From contig NZ_QTUC01000001.1 in the NCBI RefSeq assembly GCF_003386795.1, positions 2,356,001-2,420,000 on the forward strand: a stretch of 64,000 bases of DNA. Reading direction: 5' to 3'. Both the position numbers and the translations under genes were made by a program. Position 1 is the stretch's first letter. Each line of letters begins with the position of its first letter. The notes beneath the pieces were generated by a model, which saw only the letters and a list, made by a program, of their open reading frames with translations, had not been told where the DNA came from and ran no database searches. Of this stretch, positions 1 through 8,405 are shown one piece after another. Origin of the DNA: Thermasporomyces composti (GTDB taxonomy: Bacteria; Actinomycetota; Actinomycetes; Propionibacteriales; Actinopolymorphaceae).

Positions 1-166
1 TCCCCACTTCGGCCGGATCCTCGCCGCGTACGGCGGCGTCTTCGTCGCGGGCTCCTTGGCGTGGGGCGTGGTCGTCGACAAGTTCCGTCCGGATCGCTGG
101 GACCTGATCGGCGCCGGGCTGTGTCTGCTCGGTGTGGCCGTCATCATGTACGCCCCTCGCGGCTGA
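1..166 (+). CDS. YnfA/UPF0060-type small membrane protein, C-terminal part
   Basis: The gene runs in from outside the window; about 54 C-terminal residues are visible, ending at a TGA. They include [18 protein letters not shown], then [19 protein letters not shown], and end in MYAPRG. This pattern ([10 protein letters not shown] followed by a final hydrophobic helix) is typical of the UPF0060/YnfA family, which are four-helix inner-membrane proteins of about 110 residues related to small multidrug transporters. The function of the family is not firmly established. The N-terminal half and promoter lie upstream of the window. Confidence 0.8.
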   Translation, partial: PHFGRILAAYGGVFVAGSLAWGVVVDKFRPDRWDLIGAGLCLLGVAVIMYAPRG

Positions 167-289
167 CCGCGGCCCTCGCGGCTGTCCGTGCGCGCCGACG
201 CGGAACGCGCACCCAGGCCAACACTCCACCGACTCGATCCGTCGTCTCCGGTGACGGCAGCCGCGGACCTTGACCGAGCCGGAGGGTTC

Positions 290-568
290 ATGAGCGACTT
301 TCGACTGCAGGAGTACGTGACGTCACGACTGGTCAAGCGGCATCGCGCGGACGCCCCGAGCTGCCTCACCGCCGAGCGGACCCTCACCGCCGAGCGGACA
401 CGGTTTCAGCCGGCCGGGCTGGCGCGCCGTCCGTGGCCCGTCGAGGCGGTGCGGTCGCTCCGGAGAGAATGCGCGCGGCTCCTGTACGCACTCGCCGACC
501 GCGTCGCGCCCCCGCCGAGCCGTGCCACCGTCGCGCGGGGACCGCAGGCCCGATCGCGATGGCCCTGA
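290..568 (+). CDS. small hypothetical protein (92 aa)
   Basis: The ATG at 290 sits just after GGAGG (281-285), which is the main support for a real start. The product is very basic and arginine-rich. Near residues 27-38 it contains the perfect direct repeat LTAERTLTAERT, encoded by a duplicated 18-bp segment. No known domain or membrane segment is seen. The gene lies between the ynfA-like gene and the end of the convergent EEP-family gene. It could be a chance ORF in high-GC DNA; the Shine-Dalgarno sequence is the best argument against that. Confidence 0.4.
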   Translation: MSDFRLQEYVTSRLVKRHRADAPSCLTAERTLTAERTRFQPAGLARRPWPVEAVRSLRRECARLLYALADRVAPPPSRATVARGPQARSRWP

Positions 569-623
569 CGCCTTCCGCGCTGGCCGGTGAGGGAGGTCAC
601 GAACCCGGGTGCGCGACCGGGCG

Positions 624-1412
624 TCAGAGCTCGACCACGGCGTGCACCGGCCAGTGGTCGGACGCCCAGCGCCCGTCGAGGGTGAAGGTGTTGATCGCGG
701 CCGCCCGGACGTGGATCCCGGGGCGCACCAAGATCCAGTCGATGCGGTCGCCGTCCACCTGAGGTGGTCGGTAGCCGTGGAACGTCGCGTACGCCGGGGT
801 CAGCTGCTTCTCCGCGGCGGTCCACGTGTCGACCAGGCCGGCAGCTCCGACGAGCGTGTCGTACGGGACCGATGCTTGCGCCGGGACGTTGAAGTCGCCG
901 GTCACGATCACGGGAAGATCCGCGTCGAAGTCGGCGAGGCGCCGGGCGAGCAGCTCCGCGCCCAGGCGCTGGGCCCGGTCGACGGCATGGTCGAGGTGGG
1001 TGTTCAAGACGACGAGCTCCCGACCCGTCGCCAGGTCGGTGAAGCGCACCCACGTCGCCATGCGGACCACCCGGTTGCCCCACGTCGTCGAGCCCACGAC
1101 GGATGGGGTGTCGGAGAGCCAGAAGTGGTCGAACTCGCGCGGCTGGAGCCGTTCGGCGTCGAAGAAGACGGCCATGAACTCGCCGCGGGACCCGCCCTCG
1201 CGGCCGGTGCCGACCCACTCGTACCGCGCCGGCAGGGCGGCGGCCACCTCGCGGACCTGCGGGTAGAGCCCTTCCTGGGTACCGATGACCGCCGGCTGCT
1301 CCGCTCGCAGGAGCGCGGCGGAGACCGGACGCCGCTCGGGCCAAGGGTCGGGCAGGCCCTCATTGCCCACACGGAGGTTGAACGACATCACGTGGAGCGC
1401 CGGCGGCGCCAC
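624..1412 (-). CDS. endonuclease/exonuclease/phosphatase (EEP) family hydrolase
   Basis: The protein shows the classic EEP order: VMSFNLRVGNEG at the N-terminus (metal-binding Asn), GTQEGLYPQ (metal-binding Glu), VLNTHLDH, VTGDFNVPA (catalytic Asp/Asn) and the terminal SDHWPV with its catalytic His. Family members cleave phosphodiester or phosphomonoester bonds (sphingomyelinases, inositol phosphatases, nucleases). The substrate here cannot be told from sequence. I chose the GTG at 1412, eight codons before MSFNLR, because the fold normally begins there. The frame stays open to a GTG at 1538, but that stretch is low in family similarity and looks like promoter DNA. No signal peptide is seen, so the protein is probably cytoplasmic. 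It is divergent from the heparinase-like gene. Confidence 0.8.
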   Translation of the reverse strand: MAPPALHVMSFNLRVGNEGLPDPWPERRPVSAALLRAEQPAVIGTQEGLYPQVREVAAALPARYEWVGTGREGGSRGEFMAVFFDAERLQPREFDHFWLSDTPSVVGSTTWGNRVVRMATWVRFTDLATGRELVVLNTHLDHAVDRAQRLGAELLARRLADFDADLPVIVTGDFNVPAQASVPYDTLVGAAGLVDTWTAAEKQLTPAYATFHGYRPPQVDGDRIDWILVRPGIHVRAAAINTFTLDGRWASDHWPVHAVVEL

Positions 1413-1612
1413 CGGCCCGATGAGCGGGCTGTCGGCCTGGTCACACTCCACGGTCGAGGCATCAGACGTTGGACGTATCGCCACGACGGTCAAGCCTCTC
1501 GCATCCGGCGTGGGAAGCGTCAACCGACCACGTCCCACGTGGCCGAGACCGGTACGCGAGCCCCCATTGCTCCGCGAAACCGCTTCAGTGGTGGGCGAGG
1601 CCGGAGGCGAAC

Positions 1613-3493
1613 ATGTTGCGAGAGATCCTCACCACCGAGGCGCTGTCGAACCACCTGCCACAGCCCGGCGCGTGGCGACCTGTCCCGGACGTCAACGATC
1701 GGGCCTTCTGGACGAGCGTCGAGGAGCCGACGAGGTCCGCCCTGCTCGCCCACGCCGAGGAGGTCACCCGAGCGCCGTGGCCGGTCCAGCCTGCCACGCT
1801 CTGGCTGGACTTTCGGCGAACCGGCAACCGCACCAGGTTCGAGAGAGGCTACTTCGCTCGTCGTACCCGGTTGGCCGCCGCCGTCCTGGCGGCCTGTCTC
1901 ACCGACGAGGATCGCTGGCACGAGGAGGTCCTCGACGGGGTGTGGCTGCTGTGCGAGGAGACCTCGTGGTGCATCCCGGCCCACGACGAGTCGCACGGTG
2001 CGCGAGGCGGCGACCTGCCGAACCCGGCGAACCCGACGCTGGACCTGTTCGCGGCGGAGACCGGCGCCCTGCTGGCCTGGACGTACGCCGTCCTCGGTGA
2101 CCGAGTCCGGGACCGCTCGGAGTTCGCCGTCCGACGCCTGCTCGACGAGGTGCGCCGGCGCGTCCTCATCCCGCAGCGCACGATCGATACCTGGACGTGG
2201 TTCGGTCGGACCCGGCGGCACGTCAACAACTGGAACCCGTGGATCAACTCCAACGTGCTCGCCTGCTCGTTCCTGCTCGACTTCGACCGCGACGACATCG
2301 TGCGCACGACCGAGCGGGTCGTCGAAGGGCTCGAGGTGTTCCTCGCCGGCTACCAGCCGGACGGTGCCTGCACCGAGGGACACTCGTACTGGTGGCGGGC
2401 GGGCGCGTCGCTGTCGGAGTGTCTGGAGTTCCTCCGGTCGGCCAGCGGTGGGGTGCTGGACTGCTTCGGGCTCCCACTCGTGCGCGAGATCGGCCGCTAC
2501 CCGCATCGGGTCCACATCGCCGACCGCTGGTACGTCAACGTGGCCGACGGGCCAGCGCAGGTCGACAAGAACGCGTGCGCCCACGTCCTCTACCGGTTCG
2601 GCGTCCGGGTGGGCGACGAGGAGATGAAGGCCCACGCCCGCGCCATGCGCGGCGACGACGGGCCGGCGGTCTCGCCCGGCACCCCCCTGGGTCGGGCGCT
2701 GCTGGCGCTCGCCGACACCGAGTGGCGGAGGGAACCACCCCGCTCCGCGCCTCTCGTCGCGCAGGCGTGGTGGCCGGACGCGCAGCTGCTCGTCGCGCGG
2801 CAGCACCCGGGACGTGCGGACGGCCTGCTCATCTCGGTGAAGGGCGGCCACAACGCCGAGGACCACAACCACAACGACGTCGGAACGGTGCTGGTGGCGC
2901 TCGACGGGCATCCGGTGCTCGTGGACGCCGGCGTCGGTGAGTACACCGCCCAGACCTTCTCGGACCGGCGCTACGAGATCTGGGCGCTCCGCAGCGCGTA
3001 CCACAACGTGCCGTTGATCGACGGGTACGAGCAGGCACCGGGCGCGGCGTACGCGGCCCGTGACGTCACGGTCGAGTTGGACTCGGGCCGGGTCCACGCC
3101 AGCGTGGACCTCGCCGGCGCGTACCCCGCGGAGGCGGGCTGCCGGCGGTGGCTCCGGACGCTGACCCTCGACCGCGCGGGGGAGGGGCGGGTCACGTTGG
3201 TCGACTCCTGGGAGCTCGACCACCACCCCCGGGACCTGCGCCTGCACCTGATGGCGTCGGGCACCCCGGACACAACCGTGCGGGGGACGATCGTGGTCCC
3301 CGGGCAGCGGCGCGCGCTCCGCGTCGACTACGACGCGGAGCTCCTCGACGTCGGCGTCGAGCGCATCGCCTTCCAGGACAGCAAGCTGAACCCGGTCTGG
3401 GGTGAGGCGCTCTGGCGGATCGCCCTCGTGGTCCGGACACCCGCCGCGACCGGGTCGGTGCGCCTGGTCATGTACCCGGTCACGTCGGACTGA
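1613..3493 (+). CDS. heparinase II/III-like polysaccharide lyase
   Basis: The product is 626 aa. The N-terminal two thirds is an alpha/alpha-toroid with many Trp/Arg residues (TWTWFGRTRRHVNNWNPWIN near residue 200, and EGHSYWWRAGASL). The C-terminal part is the beta-sandwich with the signature HNAEDHNHNDVGTVLVALDG, followed by VLVDAGVGEYT and YHNVPLIDG. Family enzymes (PL12/PL15/PL21-like) depolymerise uronic-acid-containing polysaccharides by beta-elimination. No signal peptide is visible, which suggests intracellular action on imported oligosaccharides. The ATG at 1613 follows GGAGG; the frame extends upstream to 1469 but without a ribosome site. No transporter or sugar regulator is next to it, so the substrate is unknown. 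Confidence 0.85.
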   Translation: MLREILTTEALSNHLPQPGAWRPVPDVNDRAFWTSVEEPTRSALLAHAEEVTRAPWPVQPATLWLDFRRTGNRTRFERGYFARRTRLAAAVLAACLTDEDRWHEEVLDGVWLLCEETSWCIPAHDESHGARGGDLPNPANPTLDLFAAETGALLAWTYAVLGDRVRDRSEFAVRRLLDEVRRRVLIPQRTIDTWTWFGRTRRHVNNWNPWINSNVLACSFLLDFDRDDIVRTTERVVEGLEVFLAGYQPDGACTEGHSYWWRAGASLSECLEFLRSASGGVLDCFGLPLVREIGRYPHRVHIADRWYVNVADGPAQVDKNACAHVLYRFGVRVGDEEMKAHARAMRGDDGPAVSPGTPLGRALLALADTEWRREPPRSAPLVAQAWWPDAQLLVARQHPGRADGLLISVKGGHNAEDHNHNDVGTVLVALDGHPVLVDAGVGEYTAQTFSDRRYEIWALRSAYHNVPLIDGYEQAPGAAYAARDVTVELDSGRVHASVDLAGAYPAEAGCRRWLRTLTLDRAGEGRVTLVDSWELDHHPRDLRLHLMASGTPDTTVRGTIVVPGQRRALRVDYDAELLDVGVERIAFQDSKLNPVWGEALWRIALVVRTPAATGSVRLVMYPVTSD

Positions 3494-3539
3494 GCGGTCG
3501 TGCGCTGGGGACGCCGGCGAAAGGCCCGAGCGCTGGGGC

Positions 3540-4109
3540 TCAGAACCGGTAGAAGTTGCGGTACGACCGCGAGGGTGTGGGCCCGCGCTGGTTCTGGTAG
3601 CGCGAGCCGTAGACCTCGGCGCCGTACGGGTGCTCCGCCGGCGAGGACAGCCGGAAGAAGCAGAGCTGGCCGATCTTCATGCCCGGCCAGAGCTTGATCG
3701 GCAGCGTCGCGACGTTCGACAGCTCGAGGGTGATGTGCCCGGAGAATCCGGGGTCGATCCACCCGGCTGTCGAGTGGGTGAGCAGCCCCAGGCGCCCCAG
3801 GCTCGACTTGCCCTCCAGGCGGGCGGCGATGTCGTCGGGGAGGCTGACCCGCTCGTACGTCGAGGCGAGGACGAACTCCCCGGGGTGGAGGATGAACGGC
3901 TCCCCCTCCGCGCACTCGATGAGCCGCGTCAGGTCCGGCTGCTCCTGCGCGGGATCGATGTGGGGGTAGCGGTGGTTCTCGAAGACCCGGAAGTAACGGT
4001 CGATCCGGACGTCGACGCTCGACGGCTGCACGAAGGCAGGCTCGAACGGTTCGAGGACCACCCGGCCCTTGTCGATCTCGACGCGGATGTCACGGTCGGA
4101 GAGGAGCAC
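3540..4109 (-). CDS. dcd: dCTP deaminase (dUMP-forming type)
   Basis: The 189-aa protein is full length for Dcd. Diagnostic segments are MLLSDRDIR at the N-terminus, [21 protein letters not shown] (Ser/Arg substrate and trimer contacts), [18 protein letters not shown] with the catalytic Glu in LEL, and [13 protein letters not shown]. The enzyme deaminates dCTP; in actinobacteria the homologue is usually bifunctional, also hydrolysing the product to dUMP for thymidylate synthesis. I infer that here from lineage only. The start is a GTG at 4109 with no Shine-Dalgarno sequence; a TAGGTT hexamer ends six bases upstream, so the mRNA is probably leaderless. The gene is monocistronic and converges on the heparinase-like gene. 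Confidence 0.95.
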   Translation of the reverse strand: MLLSDRDIRVEIDKGRVVLEPFEPAFVQPSSVDVRIDRYFRVFENHRYPHIDPAQEQPDLTRLIECAEGEPFILHPGEFVLASTYERVSLPDDIAARLEGKSSLGRLGLLTHSTAGWIDPGFSGHITLELSNVATLPIKLWPGMKIGQLCFFRLSSPAEHPYGAEVYGSRYQNQRGPTPSRSYRNFYRF

Positions 4110-4121
4110 ACTCGCAACCTA
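4110..4121 (-). promoter_or_regulatory. dcd -10 element, leaderless start
   Basis: On the minus strand TAGGTT (4121-4116) is followed by six bases and then the GTG start of dcd. A -10 hexamer at this distance puts transcription initiation at or next to the start codon. No clear -35 was seen. Confidence 0.5.
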
Positions 4122-4204
4122 CCGAACCGGCATCCTCACACCTGCTGCAGCCAGGCGACGGATGAGTAGTATCCTGATCCGTCGTCACCGTGAGGTGACG
4201 GTAC

Positions 4205-4275
4205 GCGGGTGTAGTTCAATGGCAGAACGTCAGCTTCCCAAGCTGATAGTGCGGGTTCGATTCCCGTCACCCGCT
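4205..4275 (+). tRNA. tRNA-Gly (anticodon CCC)
   Basis: The acceptor stem GCGGGTG (4205-4211) pairs with CACCCGC (4268-4274), followed by a T discriminator. The D-arm has GTTCAATGGCAGAAC. The anticodon stem TCAGC/GCTGA encloses the loop TTCCCAA, giving anticodon CCC. The T-arm is GCGGGTTCGATTCCCGT. CCA is not encoded. The transcript reads GGG glycine codons. It stands alone, divergent from dcd, with no integrase nearby. Confidence 0.95.
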
Positions 4276-4746
4276 CTCTTGCCCGGAGGCCGAGGTCAGG
4301 GATGTGATCCCGCCCCCGGCCTTGTGATCTTGGCGCAGTCTCGCCCAGGGCCTCCGCGATCGCCCCGTCCGCCGGCTCGTGGCGCACTGCGGATCGGCGT
4401 GGCGTTCGGGTTTTCGTGCCCCATCCGGCCCATCAGGTCCGCGGGCTCGTCCCGCTAGCCGTCGGAGGCGTGCTTTCCGGTGTGGCGAGGTCGTGGAAGC
4501 GCAGACCCGGACGACGGATCGTGGCCGCCACGCCCGGTCAGCCAACGAGACGTTGCCGCGCCATAGCAACCGGCCGTCCGGTGAACGCGTCGTCGTCACG
4601 TCGGGCAGGTGGTCGCGGAGCGCCGTGACGTCGGCGCGAGGAGGCCGCTCAACCGGCGCGCGTCGGCCTTGGCGGCGGTGAGCACGACGGAATCAGGAGG
4701 TCGTCGTCGACCTAGGCGTGACCGGGCAGGCTGATAGGAGAGCGGC
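4276..4746. other. intergenic region without recognised gene
   Basis: About 470 bases between tRNA-Gly and the YxiG-like gene. Open frames in both strands are short, lack ribosome-binding sites and resemble no family. Just downstream of the tRNA, at about 4277-4335, there is G/C-rich sequence but no convincing hairpin plus T-run. Nothing else is supported. Confidence 0.4.
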
Positions 4747-5229
4747 GTGGAGATCACCGAGTTGCGCCGAGCGCTGGACGACATCTCCGACCACGCCGTC
4801 GTGTACCACGCCTACACCGATTACATGCGCGACTACGAGGTCATCGTCCACGTGACGGCCGACCCGAGGACAGGCATCAAGCCGACGCACCTTCGGTACC
4901 TCTTCAAGTACTGCGTCGTGGCGGAGACGAGGACCGCTCTGAGCCCGGAGACCTGGCGCACGTCCTTGGACGAGCGGCTGACGGACCCGGAGATCGGACC
5001 GGACCTCGACGGCTACGTGTGGGCCGTGAGGTGGCAGGCGCTCTACCCTGGGGCCCACCTGGTCGCCGACTCGCGCCGGGCAAAGGCGTGGACCGAACGT
5101 CTTGGGATCGACTTCCACGAGGTCCGTCTCGAGATGAACAGCCACAACCTCACCCTGATCTTCAGCGAGTTGGAGGTGACGGAGCCTCCCGTCGGCTACA
5201 TGCCATTCGTGCTTGCCGGCGACGAGTGA
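4747..5229 (+). CDS. YxiG-like domain protein of unknown function
   Basis: The 160-aa protein starts at GTG 4747 behind TAGGAGAG. It resembles the YxiG-like proteins of actinomycetes: an N-terminal HAVVYHAYTDYMRDYEVIVH segment, YLFKYCVVAE, then a LDGYVWAVRWQALYPG block, and a C-terminal HEVRLEMNSHNLTLIFSEL strand pair. No catalytic motif, signal peptide or membrane helix is seen. In related genomes such proteins are sometimes associated with polymorphic-toxin or contact-dependent loci, where they may act as immunity-like proteins. No toxin is next to it here, so no function is assigned. Confidence 0.6.
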   Translation: MEITELRRALDDISDHAVVYHAYTDYMRDYEVIVHVTADPRTGIKPTHLRYLFKYCVVAETRTALSPETWRTSLDERLTDPEIGPDLDGYVWAVRWQALYPGAHLVADSRRAKAWTERLGIDFHEVRLEMNSHNLTLIFSELEVTEPPVGYMPFVLAGDE

Positions 5230-5349
5230 TCAGAGGCGGGGTCAGCTGACCACAGCCACGTCCGGGAGCGGACGACGCATGTCGATCATGCACGTCCGAT
5301 TCGTGGACCGGCGTCAAGTTCTCGTCGTGGAGCCGAACACAAGGAGCAC

Positions 5350-5814
5350 GTGAAGGCCGCCCTCGCGGCGGCGCGTGAGGCGTACGCCGCCGCGACCGAC
5401 GCCTTGGCTCGCGCCGAAGAGGCAGCGCGAGCCGTCGGGCTCGATGTCGACCAGTCCGACGAGCCGGTGCGGGAGCTCCGAGCGCAGCGCATCCGCATCG
5501 TCGAGCCGGACGGCACCACGCGCATGCTCATCGGCAACTCCACCATCGCGAGCATCGCCCCGACGCGCGGCGAGGACCAGGAGCATCCGGGCCGCGGGAC
5601 GTTCGGCGGCATCTTGTTCTGTAACGACGAGGGGACCGAGGCCGGCGGCTTGATCTACGCGGGCCACAGGAACAACGGCAAGCCCAGCCAGCTCGGCCTT
5701 TGGACAGCCGAGGGCGCGGTCAAGATCACGGCGACCGCCGCCGACGGCACCGACCACACGCTCTTCTCCAGCGAGGCAACCCACAACGGAGCACCCACTG
5801 CCCCAGCGATGTGA
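5350..5814 (+). CDS. conserved hypothetical protein with N-terminal coiled coil
   Basis: The GTG at 5350 has a perfect AAGGAG at 5341-5346. Residues 1-45 form an Ala/Glu/Arg-rich helix likely to be a coiled coil. After this come RIRIVEPDGTTRMLIGNS, then FGGILFCNDEGTEAGGLIY, and strand-rich sequence. The order 'R-I-x-I-V-(E/D)-x-(D/N)-G-x-x-R-M-x-I-x-N ... GxxFxNDEGxExGGL' recurs in uncharacterised proteins of several phyla, as I recall it. The segments look like short beta-repeats. The protein is cytoplasmic (no signal or membrane segment). Function unknown. Confidence 0.6.
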   Translation: MKAALAAAREAYAAATDALARAEEAARAVGLDVDQSDEPVRELRAQRIRIVEPDGTTRMLIGNSTIASIAPTRGEDQEHPGRGTFGGILFCNDEGTEAGGLIYAGHRNNGKPSQLGLWTAEGAVKITATAADGTDHTLFSSEATHNGAPTAPAM

Positions 5815-5880
5815 GGCTCCCGGGACGGAGGACGGAAAGCTCCTGTTGGGAACCGTGGTACCAGGGCACGATCGCGGGTG

Positions 5881-8127
5881 CTAGTCGCGCACCGGTGCGG
5901 CGTCACCGCTCCCGCCGTCCGCGCCGGCGGTGGCGTCGCCAGGGGAGGCGCTCGCGGCGGAGCGGTCACCGCCTCGACGGACCGACTCCAGCAGCAGCTG
6001 TGCCACGTCGACCACTTCGACGTCCTCACCAGCCTTGCCGTCGGCCTGGTGCTGGGTGACGCCGTCCCTCAGCATCACCCGGCAGAACGGGCAGGCGGTG
6101 GCGATGCGCTCGGCGCCGGTCGCCACGGCCTCGGCGGTGCGCTCGAGGTTGATGCGGGTGCCGATGCGCTCCTCCATCCACATGCGGGCTCCGCCGGCGC
6201 CGCAGCAGAAGGACGTCCGACCGCTGCGCGGCATCTCTCGCACCTCCACCTCGGGCAGCGCGCTCAGCAGCTCCCGGGGCGGCTGGTAGACCTGGTTGTG
6301 TCGGCCGAGATAGCACGGGTCGTGGTAGGTGACGGGTCGTCGCTCGCCGTCGGCCGTCGGCGGCACGGGGCGCAACCGCCCCTCCCGCACCAGGCGGTTG
6401 AGCAGCTGCGTGTGGTGGACGACCTCGAGCTCCAAGCCGAGCTGGCGGTACTCGTTGCGAATCGTGTTGAAGCAGTGCGCGCAGGTCGCGACCACCTTGG
6501 TCGCGCCCGCCTCGCGCAGCGTCTCGACGTTCTGCTGGGCCAGCATCTGGTAGACGAACTCGTTGCCGGCGCGCCGTGCGGGATCACCGGTGCAGGTCTC
6601 GGCGGGGCCGAGAACGGCGAAGGACACCCCGGCGATGTGCAGCAGCTCCGCGACCGCGCGCGTCGTCTTCTTGGCGCGATCGTCGAACGCGCCGGCACAC
6701 CCGACCCAGAACAGGTACTCCACCCGGGACAGGTCGGTCACGTCGCCCTCACCGACGACCGGCACCTCGAACGACAGCCCTTTCGTCCACTCCAGCCGTG
6801 CCGCCGGGTTCATGTTCCACGGGTTGCCGCGGCTCTCCAATCCCCGGAACAGCTGGTTGAGCTCGCTGGGGAACTCCGACTCGACGAGCACCTGGTGCCG
6901 GCGCATCTCGACGATGTGGTCGACGTGCTCGATGTCCACCGGGCATTGCTCGACACAGGCGCCGCACGTCGTGCACGACCAGAGGACGTCGGAGTCGATC
7001 ACCGCGCCGAGCGTGCCGGCCGCCGGGTCGTCGATCGCGCCCACCAACCGGCGTTGCGCCTCCGCCTTCACCTGGTCGGGCAAAGCCTCCCGCTCGTTCT
7101 CCGACGCCCGCAGGTAGGGCGCCTTGGCGTACGCGTGGTCGCGCAGGTCGAGGATGAAGCCCTTGGGCGACAAGGGCTTGCCGGTGTTCCACGCCGGGCA
7201 CTGCGACTGGCATCGTCCGCACTCGGTGCAGGTGGTGAAGTCCAGCAACGCCTTCCAGGTGAACTCCTCGACCGCTCCCGCGCCGAAGATGTCGTCCTCG
7301 CTGGGGTCCTCGAAGTCGATGGGCCGGCCTCGCGAGTACATCGGTGGCAGCTCACCCAACGCGGTGCCGCCGTCGGCCTTGCGCCGGAACCAGATGTTCG
7401 GGAACGCCGTGAAGCGGTGCCAGGCCACGCCCATCGTGGGGTACAGCGCGATGACGACGAGCCACGCCATGGAGACCGCGATCTTGAGCGTGGCGACGGC
7501 GAGGATCGCGGTCGCGAGGGTCGTCGGAGCCAGTCCGGAGAACGCTGCGACGAGTGGGGCGGTGACCAGGTGGTGCGAGCCGCGCTCGGGCCCGCCGAGG
7601 GCGCCTTCCAAGCCTCGCAGGACGAGGATGCAGCAGGCGATCACGACGATCGTGGCCTCGACGTAGTAGGCCTGCCACATCGTCGAGCCGCTGAACCGAC
7701 TGCGCCGCCCGAGCCGACGCGGGTGGTTGCGCTGCCGGATGACGATGAGGACGAGGATGCCGGCCAAGGTCAGCGAGGCCACGAGCTCGGCCGCGATCTC
7801 GTACGGCCACCAGTGACCGAGGAGCGGCAGCGTCCAGTCGGCTCCGCCATACACCTGGCCGTAGGCGGAGACGAGGGTGAAGAAGAGGAATCCGAAGCCG
7901 ACGAAGACGAACCAGTGCGCCACACCGACCAGCGGCCAGCGTGTCAACCTGGTGTGACCCACGGTCTCGCGCAGCATCGTCGCCCATCGACGCCAGGGCT
8001 GGTCCGTACGACCGACCACGGGCTGGCCGAGCCGCACGACCCCGACCATTCCGGCGACGGTGCGGGTGACCAATGCGACCGCCACCAAGGTGATCGCCGT
8101 GGTCGTCACGATCGCGAACGTACGCAT
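5881..8127 (-). CDS. membrane-anchored (Fe-S)-binding oxidoreductase, HdrD/GlpC-like
   Basis: The 748-aa protein has an N-terminal membrane domain with about five to six helices (residues 1-260). The cytoplasmic part holds two [4Fe-4S] motifs, CTECGRCQSQCP and CTTCGACVEQCP. Two CCG-type cysteine domains follow (CAGAFDD...TCTGD...CAHCFN and HDPCYLGRHN...CCGAGGAR...ACPFCRVML). This order matches actinobacterial heterodisulfide-reductase-like proteins such as M. tuberculosis Rv0338c. These are thought to pass electrons between a soluble dehydrogenase (for example an acyl-CoA dehydrogenase/ETF) and the quinone pool. The start ATG follows AAAGGAG. It is monocistronic and divergent from opuCA. The electron donor is not encoded nearby. 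Confidence 0.85.
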   Translation of the reverse strand: MRTFAIVTTTAITLVAVALVTRTVAGMVGVVRLGQPVVGRTDQPWRRWATMLRETVGHTRLTRWPLVGVAHWFVFVGFGFLFFTLVSAYGQVYGGADWTLPLLGHWWPYEIAAELVASLTLAGILVLIVIRQRNHPRRLGRRSRFSGSTMWQAYYVEATIVVIACCILVLRGLEGALGGPERGSHHLVTAPLVAAFSGLAPTTLATAILAVATLKIAVSMAWLVVIALYPTMGVAWHRFTAFPNIWFRRKADGGTALGELPPMYSRGRPIDFEDPSEDDIFGAGAVEEFTWKALLDFTTCTECGRCQSQCPAWNTGKPLSPKGFILDLRDHAYAKAPYLRASENEREALPDQVKAEAQRRLVGAIDDPAAGTLGAVIDSDVLWSCTTCGACVEQCPVDIEHVDHIVEMRRHQVLVESEFPSELNQLFRGLESRGNPWNMNPAARLEWTKGLSFEVPVVGEGDVTDLSRVEYLFWVGCAGAFDDRAKKTTRAVAELLHIAGVSFAVLGPAETCTGDPARRAGNEFVYQMLAQQNVETLREAGATKVVATCAHCFNTIRNEYRQLGLELEVVHHTQLLNRLVREGRLRPVPPTADGERRPVTYHDPCYLGRHNQVYQPPRELLSALPEVEVREMPRSGRTSFCCGAGGARMWMEERIGTRINLERTAEAVATGAERIATACPFCRVMLRDGVTQHQADGKAGEDVEVVDVAQLLLESVRRGGDRSAASASPGDATAGADGGSGDAAPVRD

Positions 8128-8405
8128 CCGGGCTGCTCCTTTGGATCCGCAAGGTCACCCGGTCCGGCGGTGACCGCTCGTGGCCCGACGAGGTGGTGGA
8201 TTCCGAGGGTAGTGTTCACCGCCCGCATCGGCGGGAGGACGGTCCGCGCGGGTCGCCGGAACCGGTTCCTGTCCTCTTCGTCACACCTGGGCCGAGTGCA
8301 GGGCGGTTATTGTGGGTTCGGTGTGCCGGTCGCGACAGGCAAGGGTGTCACCGGGGCGCCGGGCGACCGCGACGCACCCGTCGACCGAGGAAGGGGCCGA
8401 CGACC

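Noticed and set aside
4205-5814. Integrated mobile element at tRNA-Gly
   Set aside because: No integrase, transposase or duplicated tRNA 3' end was seen within the window.
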